From Halomonas sp. SpR1 (GTDB taxonomy: Bacteria; Pseudomonadota; Gammaproteobacteria; Pseudomonadales; Halomonadaceae), in NCBI RefSeq assembly GCF_031010175.1, contig NZ_JAUAMB010000007.1, forward strand, positions 62,001-126,000: 64,000 bases of DNA, read 5' to 3'. Under the pieces are notes generated by a model. It had not been told where the DNA came from and searched no databases. It worked only from the letters and a program-made list of their open reading frames with translations. The position numbers were made by a program, and so were the translations under genes. Shown in pieces: positions 1 through 8,535 of the stretch. Every line of letters begins with the position of its first letter. Position 1 is the stretch's first letter.

Positions 1-1
1 G

Positions 2-295
2 TGTGCAGGCTTGCTACGGCTGGAATCGCTGGGGCTTTGGGTGCTGTTAATAGGCGGAATGCGCTACCTGTTTATTGCTGCCAGCTGGCAGTTCCCGTGG
101 CTCTCAAAACCGCTGTTTGCCAGCTTTCGACGCAAGGCTGTTTGTGTCTGGCAAGTGATAGCACTACTGCTGGCGTTGACACCTCTCACGTCTCATCTTC
201 TTGCCAGCCTGCTCGCCATTAGCGCATTGATATCTCTTACCTATTCATTTGGTTTTGACGTTTGGTGGCTGTACCGAAAAACACAGCGCTCCTAG
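2..295 (+). CDS. CDP-alcohol phosphatidyltransferase family protein, C-terminal part
   Basis: The reading frame is open from the left edge of the window, so the start and the catalytic N-terminal half lie outside it. The visible 97 residues hold two or three hydrophobic segments and end in a short basic tail. The arrangement 'RYLF-AA-W-PWL', then 'RRKAVCVWQ', then a long hydrophobic stretch resembles the C-terminus of PgsA-like CDP-alcohol phosphatidyltransferases, which move a phosphatidyl group from CDP-diacylglycerol to an alcohol in the inner membrane. The CDP-alcohol motif itself is not in view, so the family call rests on tail similarity only. A hairpin follows the stop directly. Confidence 0.5.
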   Translation, partial: CAGLLRLESLGLWVLLIGGMRYLFIAASWQFPWLSKPLFASFRRKAVCVWQVIALLLALTPLTSHLLASLLAISALISLTYSFGFDVWWLYRKTQRS

Positions 296-302
296 CACGC
301 TG
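275..302 (-). terminator. Hairpin after the phosphatidyltransferase, T-run on minus strand
   Basis: CAGCG (284-288) pairs with CGCTG (298-302) around a 9-base loop. On the minus strand it is followed by a TTTTT run (complement of A277-281), the shape of a short rho-independent terminator. On the plus strand, where the nearest stop codon lies, the T content behind the stem is weaker. Confidence 0.35.
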
Positions 303-524
303 CATCTTATTAGCGAGCCGCTTGGCGGCTCCGAGCGGTAACGGCTTGGATAAGCTGTTTCTTCCTGACTCTAGTTATTTCGTTTACTGGGAGACCGTCG
401 CGCGTATGACCTAGTGCTGGTATTACCTCGTAGGGGTGTACCCGTTGTCTACGATGACGCAGTGATTTCCTTATTGCAGAAGGCTCACTCTTTTTTATGC
501 ATTCTTTGATATCGATGAAAATAC

Positions 525-562
525 AAAAAAGCCAGCTTTCACTGCGCATGAAAGCTGGCTTT
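525..562 (-). terminator. Rho-independent terminator of the copper-binding protein gene
   Basis: A perfect 12-bp stem, AAGCCAGCTTTC (529-540) with GAAAGCTGGCTT (550-561), encloses a 9-base loop. On the minus strand it is followed by TTTTTT. It lies about 30 bases beyond the stop of the gene ending at 590. Confidence 0.8.
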
Positions 563-589
563 GCTTAATCAATTAGGCTTTTATGCGTC

Positions 590-919
590 TTAGGCAGCCA
601 TCGCAGCGCACTCACTGGCGCAATGATGGCACGCTTTGGCACACTCCTGACAATGCTCAGCATCGTGTTTGGCACACTCATCGCCGCATGCTTTACACAT
701 ATCAGCGCATATCCGACAGATTTCCTTGGCGTATTCACTCCCCTGAGCCATGAAAGAGGCTGCCAAGCGGCATATCTGTGCACATTGCCGATCCAAACGG
801 ATGCACTCTGCCATCATTTTTACATCAACTTCCTGCAAGCAGGCCGCTGCGCAAGAGTCACAATAAACCGCACACACATTGCACGCTTCAATACATGACT
901 TATTTTTTTCAAATTCCAT
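590..919 (-). CDS. Four-helix-bundle copper-binding protein, Cys-rich (DUF326/Csp-like)
   Basis: This 109-residue protein carries about 19 cysteines in repeated CxxC, CxxxC and CxxxxC spacings (for example 'CNVCAVYCDSCAAAC' and 'CQECAKACHHCASEC'), interleaved with His and Met. That is the pattern of the small helical-bundle proteins of the DUF326 or Csp type, which store or buffer Cu(I). No signal peptide is visible, so it is probably cytosolic. I chose the ATG at 919 because AGGAGG lies nine bases upstream; the frame stays open to 952 without a better site. It appears monocistronic, with a strong terminator behind it. Copper binding is inferred from the family. Confidence 0.8.
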   Translation of the reverse strand: MEFEKNKSCIEACNVCAVYCDSCAAACLQEVDVKMMAECIRLDRQCAQICRLAASFMAQGSEYAKEICRICADMCKACGDECAKHDAEHCQECAKACHHCASECAAMAA

Positions 920-1067
920 CTTTCTACCCTCCTTGTCATCAAGCGAACGCACGGCCTGCTACCTGAACAGGCGTGACAAACCGCATGGTGAGTTCCTGAA
1001 GAACCCATTTAAAAGAGTAGAACAGAGAGCTTGCAATACAAGCGCAGCAAGCTGCGCCACTTGAGCT

Positions 1068-1538
1068 CTAACACTCCAACCCCAGGCGCTGGTGCCACTC
1101 GGCAAGGCTTTCATCCGGGTACTCATCGAAGCATTTATCCTGGAACTGGGCATTTACCTCAACCCAATCCGCCCTGCTTCCCAACATCATGTGTGTCCGC
1201 TTGGGTGGTGTTGGCAGAGGTGTATCGATTGCTGAGGCGAAAGGGTGTACAAGTTCGGGCCAGTCAGGGTCATAAACCCATAGCGACGTAGCGCAATGCT
1301 TGCAAAAATGCCGCTCTCCCGTGCTTTGCACACCATTAATGACCGCTCGGTAGATCGAGATGTGCTCATCGCCACTCACATTGAGGGTTTTACTATCGCC
1401 GCTGAGGTTGATGGCATAGCCGCCGCCACCTGCCGTTTTACGGCAAATAGAGCAGTAACAACGGTTGAATGGGTAGGGATGCTGAGACCTTACACTAAAC
1501 GTCACGGCCTGGCAGTGGCATGATCCTTTGAGCAGCAT
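1068..1538 (-). CDS. GFA/CENP-V domain protein
   Basis: The 156-residue protein has the zinc-ligand layout of the GFA (glutathione-dependent formaldehyde-activating) fold: C7xC9, then C27xC29xxC32, then C79xxC82 in 'FCKHCATSL'. This beta-sandwich family is built around two zinc ions. Many members are annotated as S-hydroxymethylglutathione synthases, although for most that reaction has not been shown and formaldehyde plus glutathione react spontaneously. The length is normal and no signal peptide is seen. It stands alone between the copper-protein gene and a LysR gene, so the context gives no substrate. The family is fairly certain; the function is not. Confidence 0.75.
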   Translation of the reverse strand: MLLKGSCHCQAVTFSVRSQHPYPFNRCYCSICRKTAGGGGYAINLSGDSKTLNVSGDEHISIYRAVINGVQSTGERHFCKHCATSLWVYDPDWPELVHPFASAIDTPLPTPPKRTHMMLGSRADWVEVNAQFQDKCFDEYPDESLAEWHQRLGLEC

Positions 1539-1611
1539 AGTTACCTCCGTTTGCAGCGGTTACTCAAAATAAGTATCGAAGCGCGACTGCATGAACCGAG
1601 TGCGGTCTTCA

Positions 1612-1651
1612 GCTCTCTTTTAAGTTCTCTTTTAAGCTCTCTTTTAAGCTC
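1612..1651. repeat. 12-bp tandem repeat, 3.3 copies
   Basis: GCTCTCTTTTAA, GTTCTCTTTTAA and GCTCTCTTTTAA follow each other directly, then GCTC. The array lies in the intergenic space between the GFA gene and the LysR gene. Copies differ by one base. No function is apparent. Confidence 0.85.
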
Positions 1652-1724
1652 ACTCCTAACATCTTAGCGCATAGGATCTCCGTCGCTTTCAACGGGAATG
1701 ATGGTTGCTGTTGGGGGGAGCGTT

Positions 1725-2684
1725 TCAACGCTCAGTCTTTAAGGCTTGCAGCAGTTCGGCCACGGCCAGTTCCCCTTCGGGTTCGTCAAACGCTTGGGCC
1801 AGAGAGCCTTGCACAAAACTTAAAAAACGATAGGCGGCAGGCGGTAAACGACGCTCTCTGCGCACAACAAAATGCCAGCGGCTTTTCAGCGGGAAACCTT
1901 GCAAAGGCAGCTCTTGAACACCTTTGGGCGAATCCGCCACTACGTGGCGGGACAGCACTGCCAGCCCCATCCCGGAGGCCACCGCCAGCCGGATCGCCTC
2001 ATTACTGGCGATCTGCTGAGTAGAGCGCAGCTCGATACCCGCGCTGTATAGCCAGGCATCAAAGGTATGTCGTGTCGCCGAGCCCGGTTCACGCAGCAGG
2101 AAACGCTCTTCTTTCAAGGCCTCCATGGTGAGGTCGTTTACATTCGCCCAACGGCTATTTTCGGGCCCTACTACCACCAGCGGATTGCTCAGAAAAGGCG
2201 CGGCCATTACGGCGTCGTCCGCAGGCGGGTGGCTAAATACGTAGAGATCGTCTTCGTGGCGCTCAAAGCGATTGAGCATCTGCTGACGATTACCGATCTC
2301 AACCGTGACGTCTACCTGTGGGTTAGCCTGACTGAAGGGCCCCAACAATCGCGGCAGCACGTATTGGGCGGTGTTCACTAGACCAATACTAAAATGGCCG
2401 CGGCCGCCGCGGTTGTATTCGTCCAGATACTGGCTGAACACATCGGCGCGGCTGAGCAAGTCCTGACTTAGCTGATAGAGCGCCTGGCCGACCTCTGTGG
2501 GCACTACGCGGCTATCTTCCTGGCGCACGATGGGTTCGCCGACAATTTCCCGCAGCCGTTTCAACTGCTGAGACACCGTTGGCTGGGTCAGATGAAGCCG
2601 ATTGGCGGTGGCGGTAATCGAACCTGTGCGTACCACGTCGGCATAGACCTGCAGCAGGCGGAAGGTCAGTTGTCGTACTTTCAT
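1725..2684 (-). CDS. LysR-family transcriptional regulator, divergent from the bicarbonate transporter gene
   Basis: This 319-residue regulator has a winged helix-turn-helix over residues 1-65 ('GSITATANRLHLTQPTVSQQLKRLRE') and a LysR-type periplasmic-binding-like effector domain from about residue 90 onward. It is divergently transcribed from an SbtA-like transporter gene, with 108 bases between the starts and a 7-bp-arm palindrome there. The simplest reading is that it controls that transporter, as CmpR/CbbR-type LysR proteins control inorganic-carbon genes. I infer this from the arrangement. The N-terminal residue numbering and length are normal for the family. Confidence 0.85.
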   Translation of the reverse strand: MKVRQLTFRLLQVYADVVRTGSITATANRLHLTQPTVSQQLKRLREIVGEPIVRQEDSRVVPTEVGQALYQLSQDLLSRADVFSQYLDEYNRGGRGHFSIGLVNTAQYVLPRLLGPFSQANPQVDVTVEIGNRQQMLNRFERHEDDLYVFSHPPADDAVMAAPFLSNPLVVVGPENSRWANVNDLTMEALKEERFLLREPGSATRHTFDAWLYSAGIELRSTQQIASNEAIRLAVASGMGLAVLSRHVVADSPKGVQELPLQGFPLKSRWHFVVRRERRLPPAAYRFLSFVQGSLAQAFDEPEGELAVAELLQALKTER

Positions 2685-2693
2685 CGCTTACAC

Positions 2694-2711
2694 CATAGAT
2701 AATCATCTATG
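2694..2711. promoter_or_regulatory. Palindromic operator candidate in the LysR/SbtA intergenic region
   Basis: CATAGAT (2694-2700) and ATCTATG (2705-2711) form a perfect 7-bp inverted repeat with a 4-base centre, ten bases upstream of the lysR start codon. LysR proteins bind interrupted palindromes in exactly such divergent spacers, so this is a reasonable autoregulatory site. Binding is inferred. Confidence 0.5.
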
Positions 2712-2792
2712 ACTATATAAAGTTTATTTGTTTTCATCAATCTCTTGAGGTCGCTAAAGTAGCCGCCCGACCAACTTTTCAGGAGATTTCCC

Positions 2793-3734
2793 GTGCCGGA
2801 TATTGTGGTGATGTTCTTTGTGTTAGGTGTGATTGCCGGTGTGGTGCGCTCCGATCTCAGCATTCCCAAAGCCGCTTATGACATTTTGAGCCTGCTGCTG
2901 ATGCTGACCATTGGTCTTAAGGGCGGCATGGCTCTGCACGGGAGCCTGGATGCGGCTCTGTTAATCGAGCTTGCCGGGGTTACCCTGCTGGGCATTTTAA
3001 TCCCGCTGATCATCTTCCCCGTTGTTCGCTACCTGGTGCGGCTCTCTTTGGCAGACAGCGCCAGCCTTGCTGCCCACTACGGTTCGGTTAGCGCCGGTAC
3101 CTTCGCCGTCGCCCTGGCCTATACCGAAGCGCATAGTCTGATGACCGGCGGGCAGGTAACGCTTTATCTGGTGCTGCTTGAACTGCCGGCGATAATGCTC
3201 GGGATTTTGCTCTATCGGCGCTTTAGCCGTGAAGGCTCAGCCACGTCGATGTCAGGCCTGTGGCACGAAACCCTGACCAATCGCGGCGTCATACTGCTGG
3301 TAGGCGGCGTTTTGATCGGCTGGTTATACGGGCCGAATGCCGGCGAATCGGTGACCAGCCTTTACACCAACGCTTTCCAGGGCATTCTGGCACTGTTCCT
3401 GTTGGAAATGGGCCTGGTCGCGGCAGAGACGCTGCGCAGCCTGCGCTGGGGGCACAGCCGCCTGATCATCTTTGCCTTGGCAGCACCCGTTGTGCTCTCC
3501 TGCTTGGGTTTGATGATGGCGTACTGGCTTGGGCTGCCCGCTGGCTCAGCGATTATTCTGGCAAGCCTGACCGCCAGCGCCTCCTACATTGCCGCCCCCG
3601 TCGCCATTCGCGCCGCAATTCCAGACGCCAACATTGGCCTGGCCATGCTGGCGTCGTTAGGACTCACCTTCCCCTTCAATGTGCTGATTGGTATTCCGCT
3701 CTATCATCAACTCTGGGGATGGCTGGCGGGGTGA
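2793..3734 (+). CDS. SbtA-like sodium-dependent bicarbonate transporter
   Basis: The 313-residue protein is almost entirely hydrophobic, about ten membrane segments in two halves, with the SbtA features 'LLLMLTIGLKGG' near residue 40, 'YGSVSAGTFAVALAY' near residue 100 and 'LLEMGLVAA' near residue 205. SbtA (formerly DUF897) proteins import bicarbonate with sodium across the inner membrane; cyanobacterial members are the studied ones, while heterotroph homologues probably serve anaplerotic carboxylation or pH control. The start is a GTG with AGGAGA six bases upstream. Its 3' end overlaps the convergent RND permease gene by 28 bases, leaving no room for a terminator between them. Confidence 0.8.
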   Translation: MPDIVVMFFVLGVIAGVVRSDLSIPKAAYDILSLLLMLTIGLKGGMALHGSLDAALLIELAGVTLLGILIPLIIFPVVRYLVRLSLADSASLAAHYGSVSAGTFAVALAYTEAHSLMTGGQVTLYLVLLELPAIMLGILLYRRFSREGSATSMSGLWHETLTNRGVILLVGGVLIGWLYGPNAGESVTSLYTNAFQGILALFLLEMGLVAAETLRSLRWGHSRLIIFALAAPVVLSCLGLMMAYWLGLPAGSAIILASLTASASYIAAPVAIRAAIPDANIGLAMLASLGLTFPFNVLIGIPLYHQLWGWLAG

Positions 3735-6700
3735 AGCGTGCCCTCCAACGTCGAGCTGTGATGACTGACCAGCGGCCGAGAGCCGGAGAGCTTGCGCAGC
3801 GCCACGTAGAACACCGGGGTGAGGAATAGCCCAAACAGGGTAACCCCGATCATGCCCGCAAACACCGCTGTGCCCAGCGCCGCCCGCACCTCGGCACCCG
3901 CGCCGGTGGCGATTACCAGCGGCAGCACGGCAGCGGTGAAGGTAATGGAGGTCATGATGATCGGGCGCAGCCGCAGTCGGCAGGCTTCCAGGGCGGCGTC
4001 CACGACACTTTTGCCCTGCAGCTCCAGCTCGCGGGCAAACTCCACGATAAGGATGGCGTTCTTGCACGCCAGACCAATCAGCACCACCAGCCCCACCTGC
4101 ACGAAGATATTGTTGTCGCCCCCGCCAAACCAGACGCCAATCAGCGCCGAGAGCATGCACATGGGCACAATCAGGATCACCGCCAAAGGCAGCGTCCAGC
4201 TTTCGTAGAGGGCCGCCAGCACCAAAAACACCAGCAGGATCGACAGCGGGAAGATCACCAGAGCGGCATTACCCTGGGTGGACTGCTGGTAGCTCAAGTC
4301 AGTCCACTCGAACGCCATGCCCGGCGGCAGCACGTCCAACGCCAATGCGTTGATGGCATCCATGGCCTGGGCAGAAGAAAGCACACGAGGATCCGCCTCC
4401 CCGGCCAAGTCCGCCGCCGGGTAGCCGTTGTAGCGCAATACCGGGTCGGGGCCGAAGGTTTGGGTGATATTCACCATGGTGCCGATTGGCACCATTTCTC
4501 CTTGGTCATTACGGGTGCGTAGCCGAGCGATATCTTCCACGCTGGCCCGGTAAGGGGCGTCCGCCTGGGCGATCACCTGCCAGGTGCGGCCGAAGCGGTT
4601 GAAGTCATTGACGTAGGTTGAGCCAAGATAGGTCTGCAAGGTATCGAACAGCTCGGTTAGCGGCACCCCTTGGGCTTTGGCCCTCAACCGATCCACCTCC
4701 GCATCCAGCTGTGGCACGTTGGACTGGTAGCTGCTGATCGGGAAGCCCATCCCTGGCGTCTGGGCAATGGCACCCTGGAGCTGATTGACTGCCTGCTGCA
4801 ACGCCCCGTAGCCAAGATTGCCGCGATCCTCGATAAACAGCTGATAGCCTGAGCCATTACCGAGGCCCAGAATCGGCGGCGGCATAAAGGCAAACGCAAA
4901 GCCCTCCTTCAGCCCGCCGATGCCCTGGTTGATCCTGGCGTTTATCTCCGCGGCGGTCAGGCTGCGCTCGCCAAAGGGGCTAAGGGTGAGAAACACCACT
5001 CCCGTGTTGGAAGTATTGGTGAACTGCAAGGCGTTGAGTCCGGGAAAGGCAATCGCGTGCTCGACGCCTTCGGTCTCCATGGCGATATCCACTACGTCCT
5101 GGAGCATCTGGTCGGTTCGCTCCAGGGAGGCACCTTCCGGCAGGATAACGCCCGCAATCAGGTACAGCTTGTCCTGCACCGGGATAAAACCGGGCGGCAC
5201 CACCTTGAACATCACACCCGTTCCCGCTAACAACAACGCATAAACCACAAATACCGTGCCCCGGCGTTTTAGGGAGCGCGCAACGCCGCCCTGGTACTTG
5301 TTGGCACTGGCGTTAAAGAAGCGGTTGAAGGGCCGAAACAACCAGCCGAATAGCCCGTCAATAATGCGGGTAAGTCGATCCTTGGGCGCGTCATGGGGTT
5401 TGAGCAACATCGCCGCCAGCGCGGGCGATAGGGTCAGGGAATTAATCGTGGAGATCACCGTAGAGATGGCAATCGTCACCGCAAACTGACGGTAAAACTG
5501 CCCGGTCACCCCGGACAAGAACGCCATGGGGATAAACACCGCACACAGCACCAAGCCGATAGCGATGATCGGGCCAGAAACTTCTTTCATGGCCTGGTGC
5601 GCCGCTGCCTGAGGATTGAGCCCTTCGCTGATATTACGCTCGACGTTCTCCACCACCACGATGGCGTCGTCCACCACAATGCCGATGGCCAGCACCAGCC
5701 CAAACAGGGTCAGCGTGTTGATGGAGTAGCCGAGCAAATAGAGCGCCCCAAAGGTACCGATCACCGACACCGGCACCGCCAGCAGCGGAATAATCGAGGC
5801 GCGCCAAGTTTGCAGGAACAGAGTCACTACCAGCACCACCAGCAACACCGCTTCCAGCAGGGTTTTCACTACCGCCTTGATAGAGTCGCTGACGAAAATG
5901 GTGGTGTCGTAGACCGCCTCATACTCAACGCCTTCCGGGAACTGTTCAGACAATTCATCCATGGTGGCCACTACCTGCTCACGGATCGCCAGCGCATTGG
6001 CGCCCGGCGCCTGGAAGATACCGATGGCCACCGCATTATTGCCGTCCAGCTGTGAGCGCAGGGTATAGTCTCCGGCGCCCATCTCCAGCCGGGCCACGTC
6101 GGATAGCCTGAGGATGTCGCCATTGTCACCGCGCTTGAGCACGATATCGCCAAATTCCTCGGCCGTCTCCAACCGCCCGCGGGCGTTGATCAGGGTCAGG
6201 AAATCACTCGATTCAATAGGCTCGGCGCCCAACTGCCCGGCAGAGACCTGAACATTCTGCTCGCGCATGGCCGCCACCACGTCGCTGGCGGTCAAATCAC
6301 GCGCAGCGACGCGATCAGGATCCAGCCAGGCGCGCATGGCGTAGTCACCGCCACCGAAAATCTGGGCATCCCCTACCCCTTCGAGCCGGGCTAGGCGATC
6401 CCTGACATGCAACCGCACGTAGTTACGCAAATAAAGAGTGTCGTATTCGCCCCCCGGCGAGGTGAGGTGAACAACCATCAGAAAGGTAGGCGACTGCTTC
6501 TGGGTGGTGACGCCCTGGCGACGCACGGCTTCCGGCAACCGCGCCTCGGCCTGGCTAACACGGTTCTGCACCCGCACGGCGGCCTCTTCGGCATCGGTTC
6601 CCGGGCGGAAGGTGACGGTCATCTGCAGTACGCCATCAGAGCCAGCGACGGACTTGAAGTACATCAAGTCCTCAACGCCGTTGATGGCTTCTTCCAGCGG

Positions 6701-6895
6701 CGTCGCCACGGTTTCGGCAATCTCCTTCGGGTTGGCACCCGGGTAGACCGTGCGCACCACCACCGAGGGGGGCACCACGTCTGGGTACTCGCTGATTGGC
6801 AGGTTGGGAATGGAGATCAGCCCAATCGCCAGGATAATAATCGACAGCACCGCCGCAAAGATCGGTCGGTCGACAAAGAAACGGGAGAAATTCAT
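3707..6895 (-). CDS. RND efflux pump inner-membrane permease (HAE1/AcrB type)
   Basis: At 1062 residues this is a full-length HAE1-type RND transporter. It begins 'MNFSRFFVDRPIFAAVLSIII', has two large periplasmic loops, the proton-relay motif 'GIVVDDAIVVVENVER' in TM4 with the paired Asp residues, and the essential Lys in 'GLACKNAILIVEFA' in TM10. Such permeases bind drugs or other amphiphiles and export them with an adaptor and an outer-membrane channel, driven by proton influx. The adaptor gene lies six bases upstream; no TolC-like gene is present here, so the channel must be encoded elsewhere. Substrate is unknown. A divergent AraC-type gene upstream is the likely regulator. Confidence 0.92.
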   Translation of the reverse strand: MNFSRFFVDRPIFAAVLSIIILAIGLISIPNLPISEYPDVVPPSVVVRTVYPGANPKEIAETVATPLEEAINGVEDLMYFKSVAGSDGVLQMTVTFRPGTDAEEAAVRVQNRVSQAEARLPEAVRRQGVTTQKQSPTFLMVVHLTSPGGEYDTLYLRNYVRLHVRDRLARLEGVGDAQIFGGGDYAMRAWLDPDRVAARDLTASDVVAAMREQNVQVSAGQLGAEPIESSDFLTLINARGRLETAEEFGDIVLKRGDNGDILRLSDVARLEMGAGDYTLRSQLDGNNAVAIGIFQAPGANALAIREQVVATMDELSEQFPEGVEYEAVYDTTIFVSDSIKAVVKTLLEAVLLVVLVVTLFLQTWRASIIPLLAVPVSVIGTFGALYLLGYSINTLTLFGLVLAIGIVVDDAIVVVENVERNISEGLNPQAAAHQAMKEVSGPIIAIGLVLCAVFIPMAFLSGVTGQFYRQFAVTIAISTVISTINSLTLSPALAAMLLKPHDAPKDRLTRIIDGLFGWLFRPFNRFFNASANKYQGGVARSLKRRGTVFVVYALLLAGTGVMFKVVPPGFIPVQDKLYLIAGVILPEGASLERTDQMLQDVVDIAMETEGVEHAIAFPGLNALQFTNTSNTGVVFLTLSPFGERSLTAAEINARINQGIGGLKEGFAFAFMPPPILGLGNGSGYQLFIEDRGNLGYGALQQAVNQLQGAIAQTPGMGFPISSYQSNVPQLDAEVDRLRAKAQGVPLTELFDTLQTYLGSTYVNDFNRFGRTWQVIAQADAPYRASVEDIARLRTRNDQGEMVPIGTMVNITQTFGPDPVLRYNGYPAADLAGEADPRVLSSAQAMDAINALALDVLPPGMAFEWTDLSYQQSTQGNAALVIFPLSILLVFLVLAALYESWTLPLAVILIVPMCMLSALIGVWFGGGDNNIFVQVGLVVLIGLACKNAILIVEFARELELQGKSVVDAALEACRLRLRPIIMTSITFTAAVLPLVIATGAGAEVRAALGTAVFAGMIGVTLFGLFLTPVFYVALRKLSGSRPLVSHHSSTLEGTLHPASHPQS

Positions 6896-6901
6896 GGTGT
6901 T

Positions 6902-8086
6902 CTACTCCTCCCGGATCGCAAGGGTGGGCTGGGTATCTTCAACCGACGCAGTAGCTACGCTTTGCGGGCTTACCTGCATACCGGGGAAGAACACTTTTTG
7001 CACCCCGTTGACGATCACCCGGTCACCGGGGCTAAGCCCTTCGGTAATCACCATCTGTTCGCCCATCTGACGGCCGGTGGCCACCTGGCGACGCTCTGCA
7101 CGGTTGTCATCATCAATAACATAGACGTAACGACGATCCTGATCGGTCAGGATCGCCTTGCGATCCACCAGCAGCGCCTGCTCCAAACGGGCTATCGGTA
7201 CCTCAACTCGGGCAAACTCCCCCGGCCGTATACGACCATCAGCATTGGCCAGCAGCGCCCGGAACTGCAGAGTGCCCGTACCGGGGTTCAAACGGTTGTC
7301 AATAAAGTCCAGCGTGCCCGTGTATTGGCGCTGTTGATCGCCGCCCAGCTCAATCTTCAGGCTGCTCTCGCCGTCCACCATCAGTGCGTGGCTGGCAAAG
7401 GCGGCCTGCTCGTCCGCTTCGAAGTAGACGTGGATAGGGTCGATAGTGACAAGAGTGGTCAGCAGGCTTTGGTCAGCGTTAGCCAGATTGCCTCGGGTCA
7501 CCATGGCCCGACCGGCGCGACCACTGACGGGTGCAGTAATACGGGTATACGCCAAGTCAAGCTCGGCGGTATCCAGCGCGGCTTCGGCGGCATCGACCAT
7601 GGCGCGGGCATTGTTCAGGGCTGCCTGACGCTGGTCATGGATTTCCTGGGAGATGGCTCGGCGCCCCAGCAATACCCGGGCCCGCTCAGCTTCACTAGCG
7701 GCCTGGGCACTCTGACTTCTGGCTTGGGCAAGTTCAGCCTGGGCCGCGCTGACGCGCGCCTGATAGGGGCGAGGGTCAATCTGGAACAGCAGCTCCCCCT
7801 CCTCCACCAGTTCGCCCTCCTCGAATGCCACTTCCTCGATATAGCCGCTGACCCGGGGCCTTAACTCAACCGTTTCCGCCGCTTCCACGCGTCCGGTAAA
7901 CGACTCACTTAACACCACCGGTCGAGCCACCATCTCCGCCACGTCCACCTCTGGAGGCGGCGGGGGTTGCTGTGCCGCCGCTTCCTCACTCTTGGCCTCA
8001 CAGCCGGTCAGCAATACTATGACCAGCAGGCACAGAATCATCGCCCGGCTGCTTGCCAACCGGACATCTTGTATCAGACTTCTCAT
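6902..8086 (-). CDS. RND periplasmic adaptor (AcrA/MexA type), lipoprotein
   Basis: The 394-residue membrane fusion protein opens with a lipoprotein signal ending in 'LLTGC', so it should be lipid-anchored to the periplasmic side of the inner membrane. It then shows the lipoyl half 'VSGYIEEVAFEEGELVEEGELLFQIDP', an alpha-helical hairpin over about residues 95-160, the second lipoyl half 'TRITAPVSGRAG', and a beta-barrel. It links the RND permease to an outer-membrane channel. I chose the ATG at 8086, with GGAG nine bases upstream, over the TTG at 8101. It is the first gene of a two-gene operon with the permease. Confidence 0.9.
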   Translation of the reverse strand: MRSLIQDVRLASSRAMILCLLVIVLLTGCEAKSEEAAAQQPPPPPEVDVAEMVARPVVLSESFTGRVEAAETVELRPRVSGYIEEVAFEEGELVEEGELLFQIDPRPYQARVSAAQAELAQARSQSAQAASEAERARVLLGRRAISQEIHDQRQAALNNARAMVDAAEAALDTAELDLAYTRITAPVSGRAGRAMVTRGNLANADQSLLTTLVTIDPIHVYFEADEQAAFASHALMVDGESSLKIELGGDQQRQYTGTLDFIDNRLNPGTGTLQFRALLANADGRIRPGEFARVEVPIARLEQALLVDRKAILTDQDRRYVYVIDDDNRAERRQVATGRQMGEQMVITEGLSPGDRVIVNGVQKVFFPGMQVSPQSVATASVEDTQPTLAIREE

Positions 8087-8306
8087 GATGACTTGCTCCA
8101 ATGGCTATCGGAGACCGATAGCCGCGTTGGTGATCTATTGCGTACCGCGTTAGCGGTCAGCTTCTAGTCGTTTGAGTAGCGCCAGAATCGACAGTGATTT
8201 TTGTTGTAGTAGGGAGGGCTGGCGGACTGGCAGGAATGAGCTAAATGCGAAACACCTACCAGAGGTTGACTACCATAGGGTGTGCGGAAGCGTAGAGGGT
8301 ATCGGA

Positions 8307-8463
8307 TTCCTGCGGGAAGATTGCCTGATTCTGTCGTGAGCAGTGAAAGGCTTCACAAAGCGGGAAGCTGAAATATCGCGCTGTTTTGGTGTTGAGGCAT
8401 AATGACCGTTAGGTGACAAAAGGCTCAGGTTGCTGGTTTCTGCGCGGTGCTTGCCTGATTCTG
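8307..8463. repeat. Two direct repeats in the adaptor/araC spacer, operator candidates
   Basis: TTGCCTGATTCTG occurs at 8321-8333 and again at 8451-8463, 130 bases apart. Each copy is preceded by a matching TTNCTGCG at 8307-8314 and 8437-8444, so the similarity covers 27 bases in both copies. The spacer separates the divergent RND operon and the AraC-family gene. Long direct repeats in this position are typical AraC-protein targets. The link is inferred from position. Confidence 0.5.
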
Positions 8464-8535
8464 CAAACACAACTGAAAGAGCCTTCGGTTTACGCAGCGA
8501 AGGCATATACTGCGAGCTGTTAGGGAGGAGAACCA

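Noticed and set aside
310-549. Minus-strand frame of 79 codons behind the copper-protein gene
   Set aside because: Its ATG lies inside the terminator hairpin of the copper-protein gene, no ribosome site is visible, and I see no family. A short hairpin with T-run beyond its end leaves a small chance that a later start is used.
6407-7864. Plus-strand frame of 485 codons
   Set aside because: It lies antisense across the RND permease and adaptor genes, starts and ends at arbitrary points and has the His/Gly/Gln-rich composition of a shadow frame in GC-rich coding DNA.
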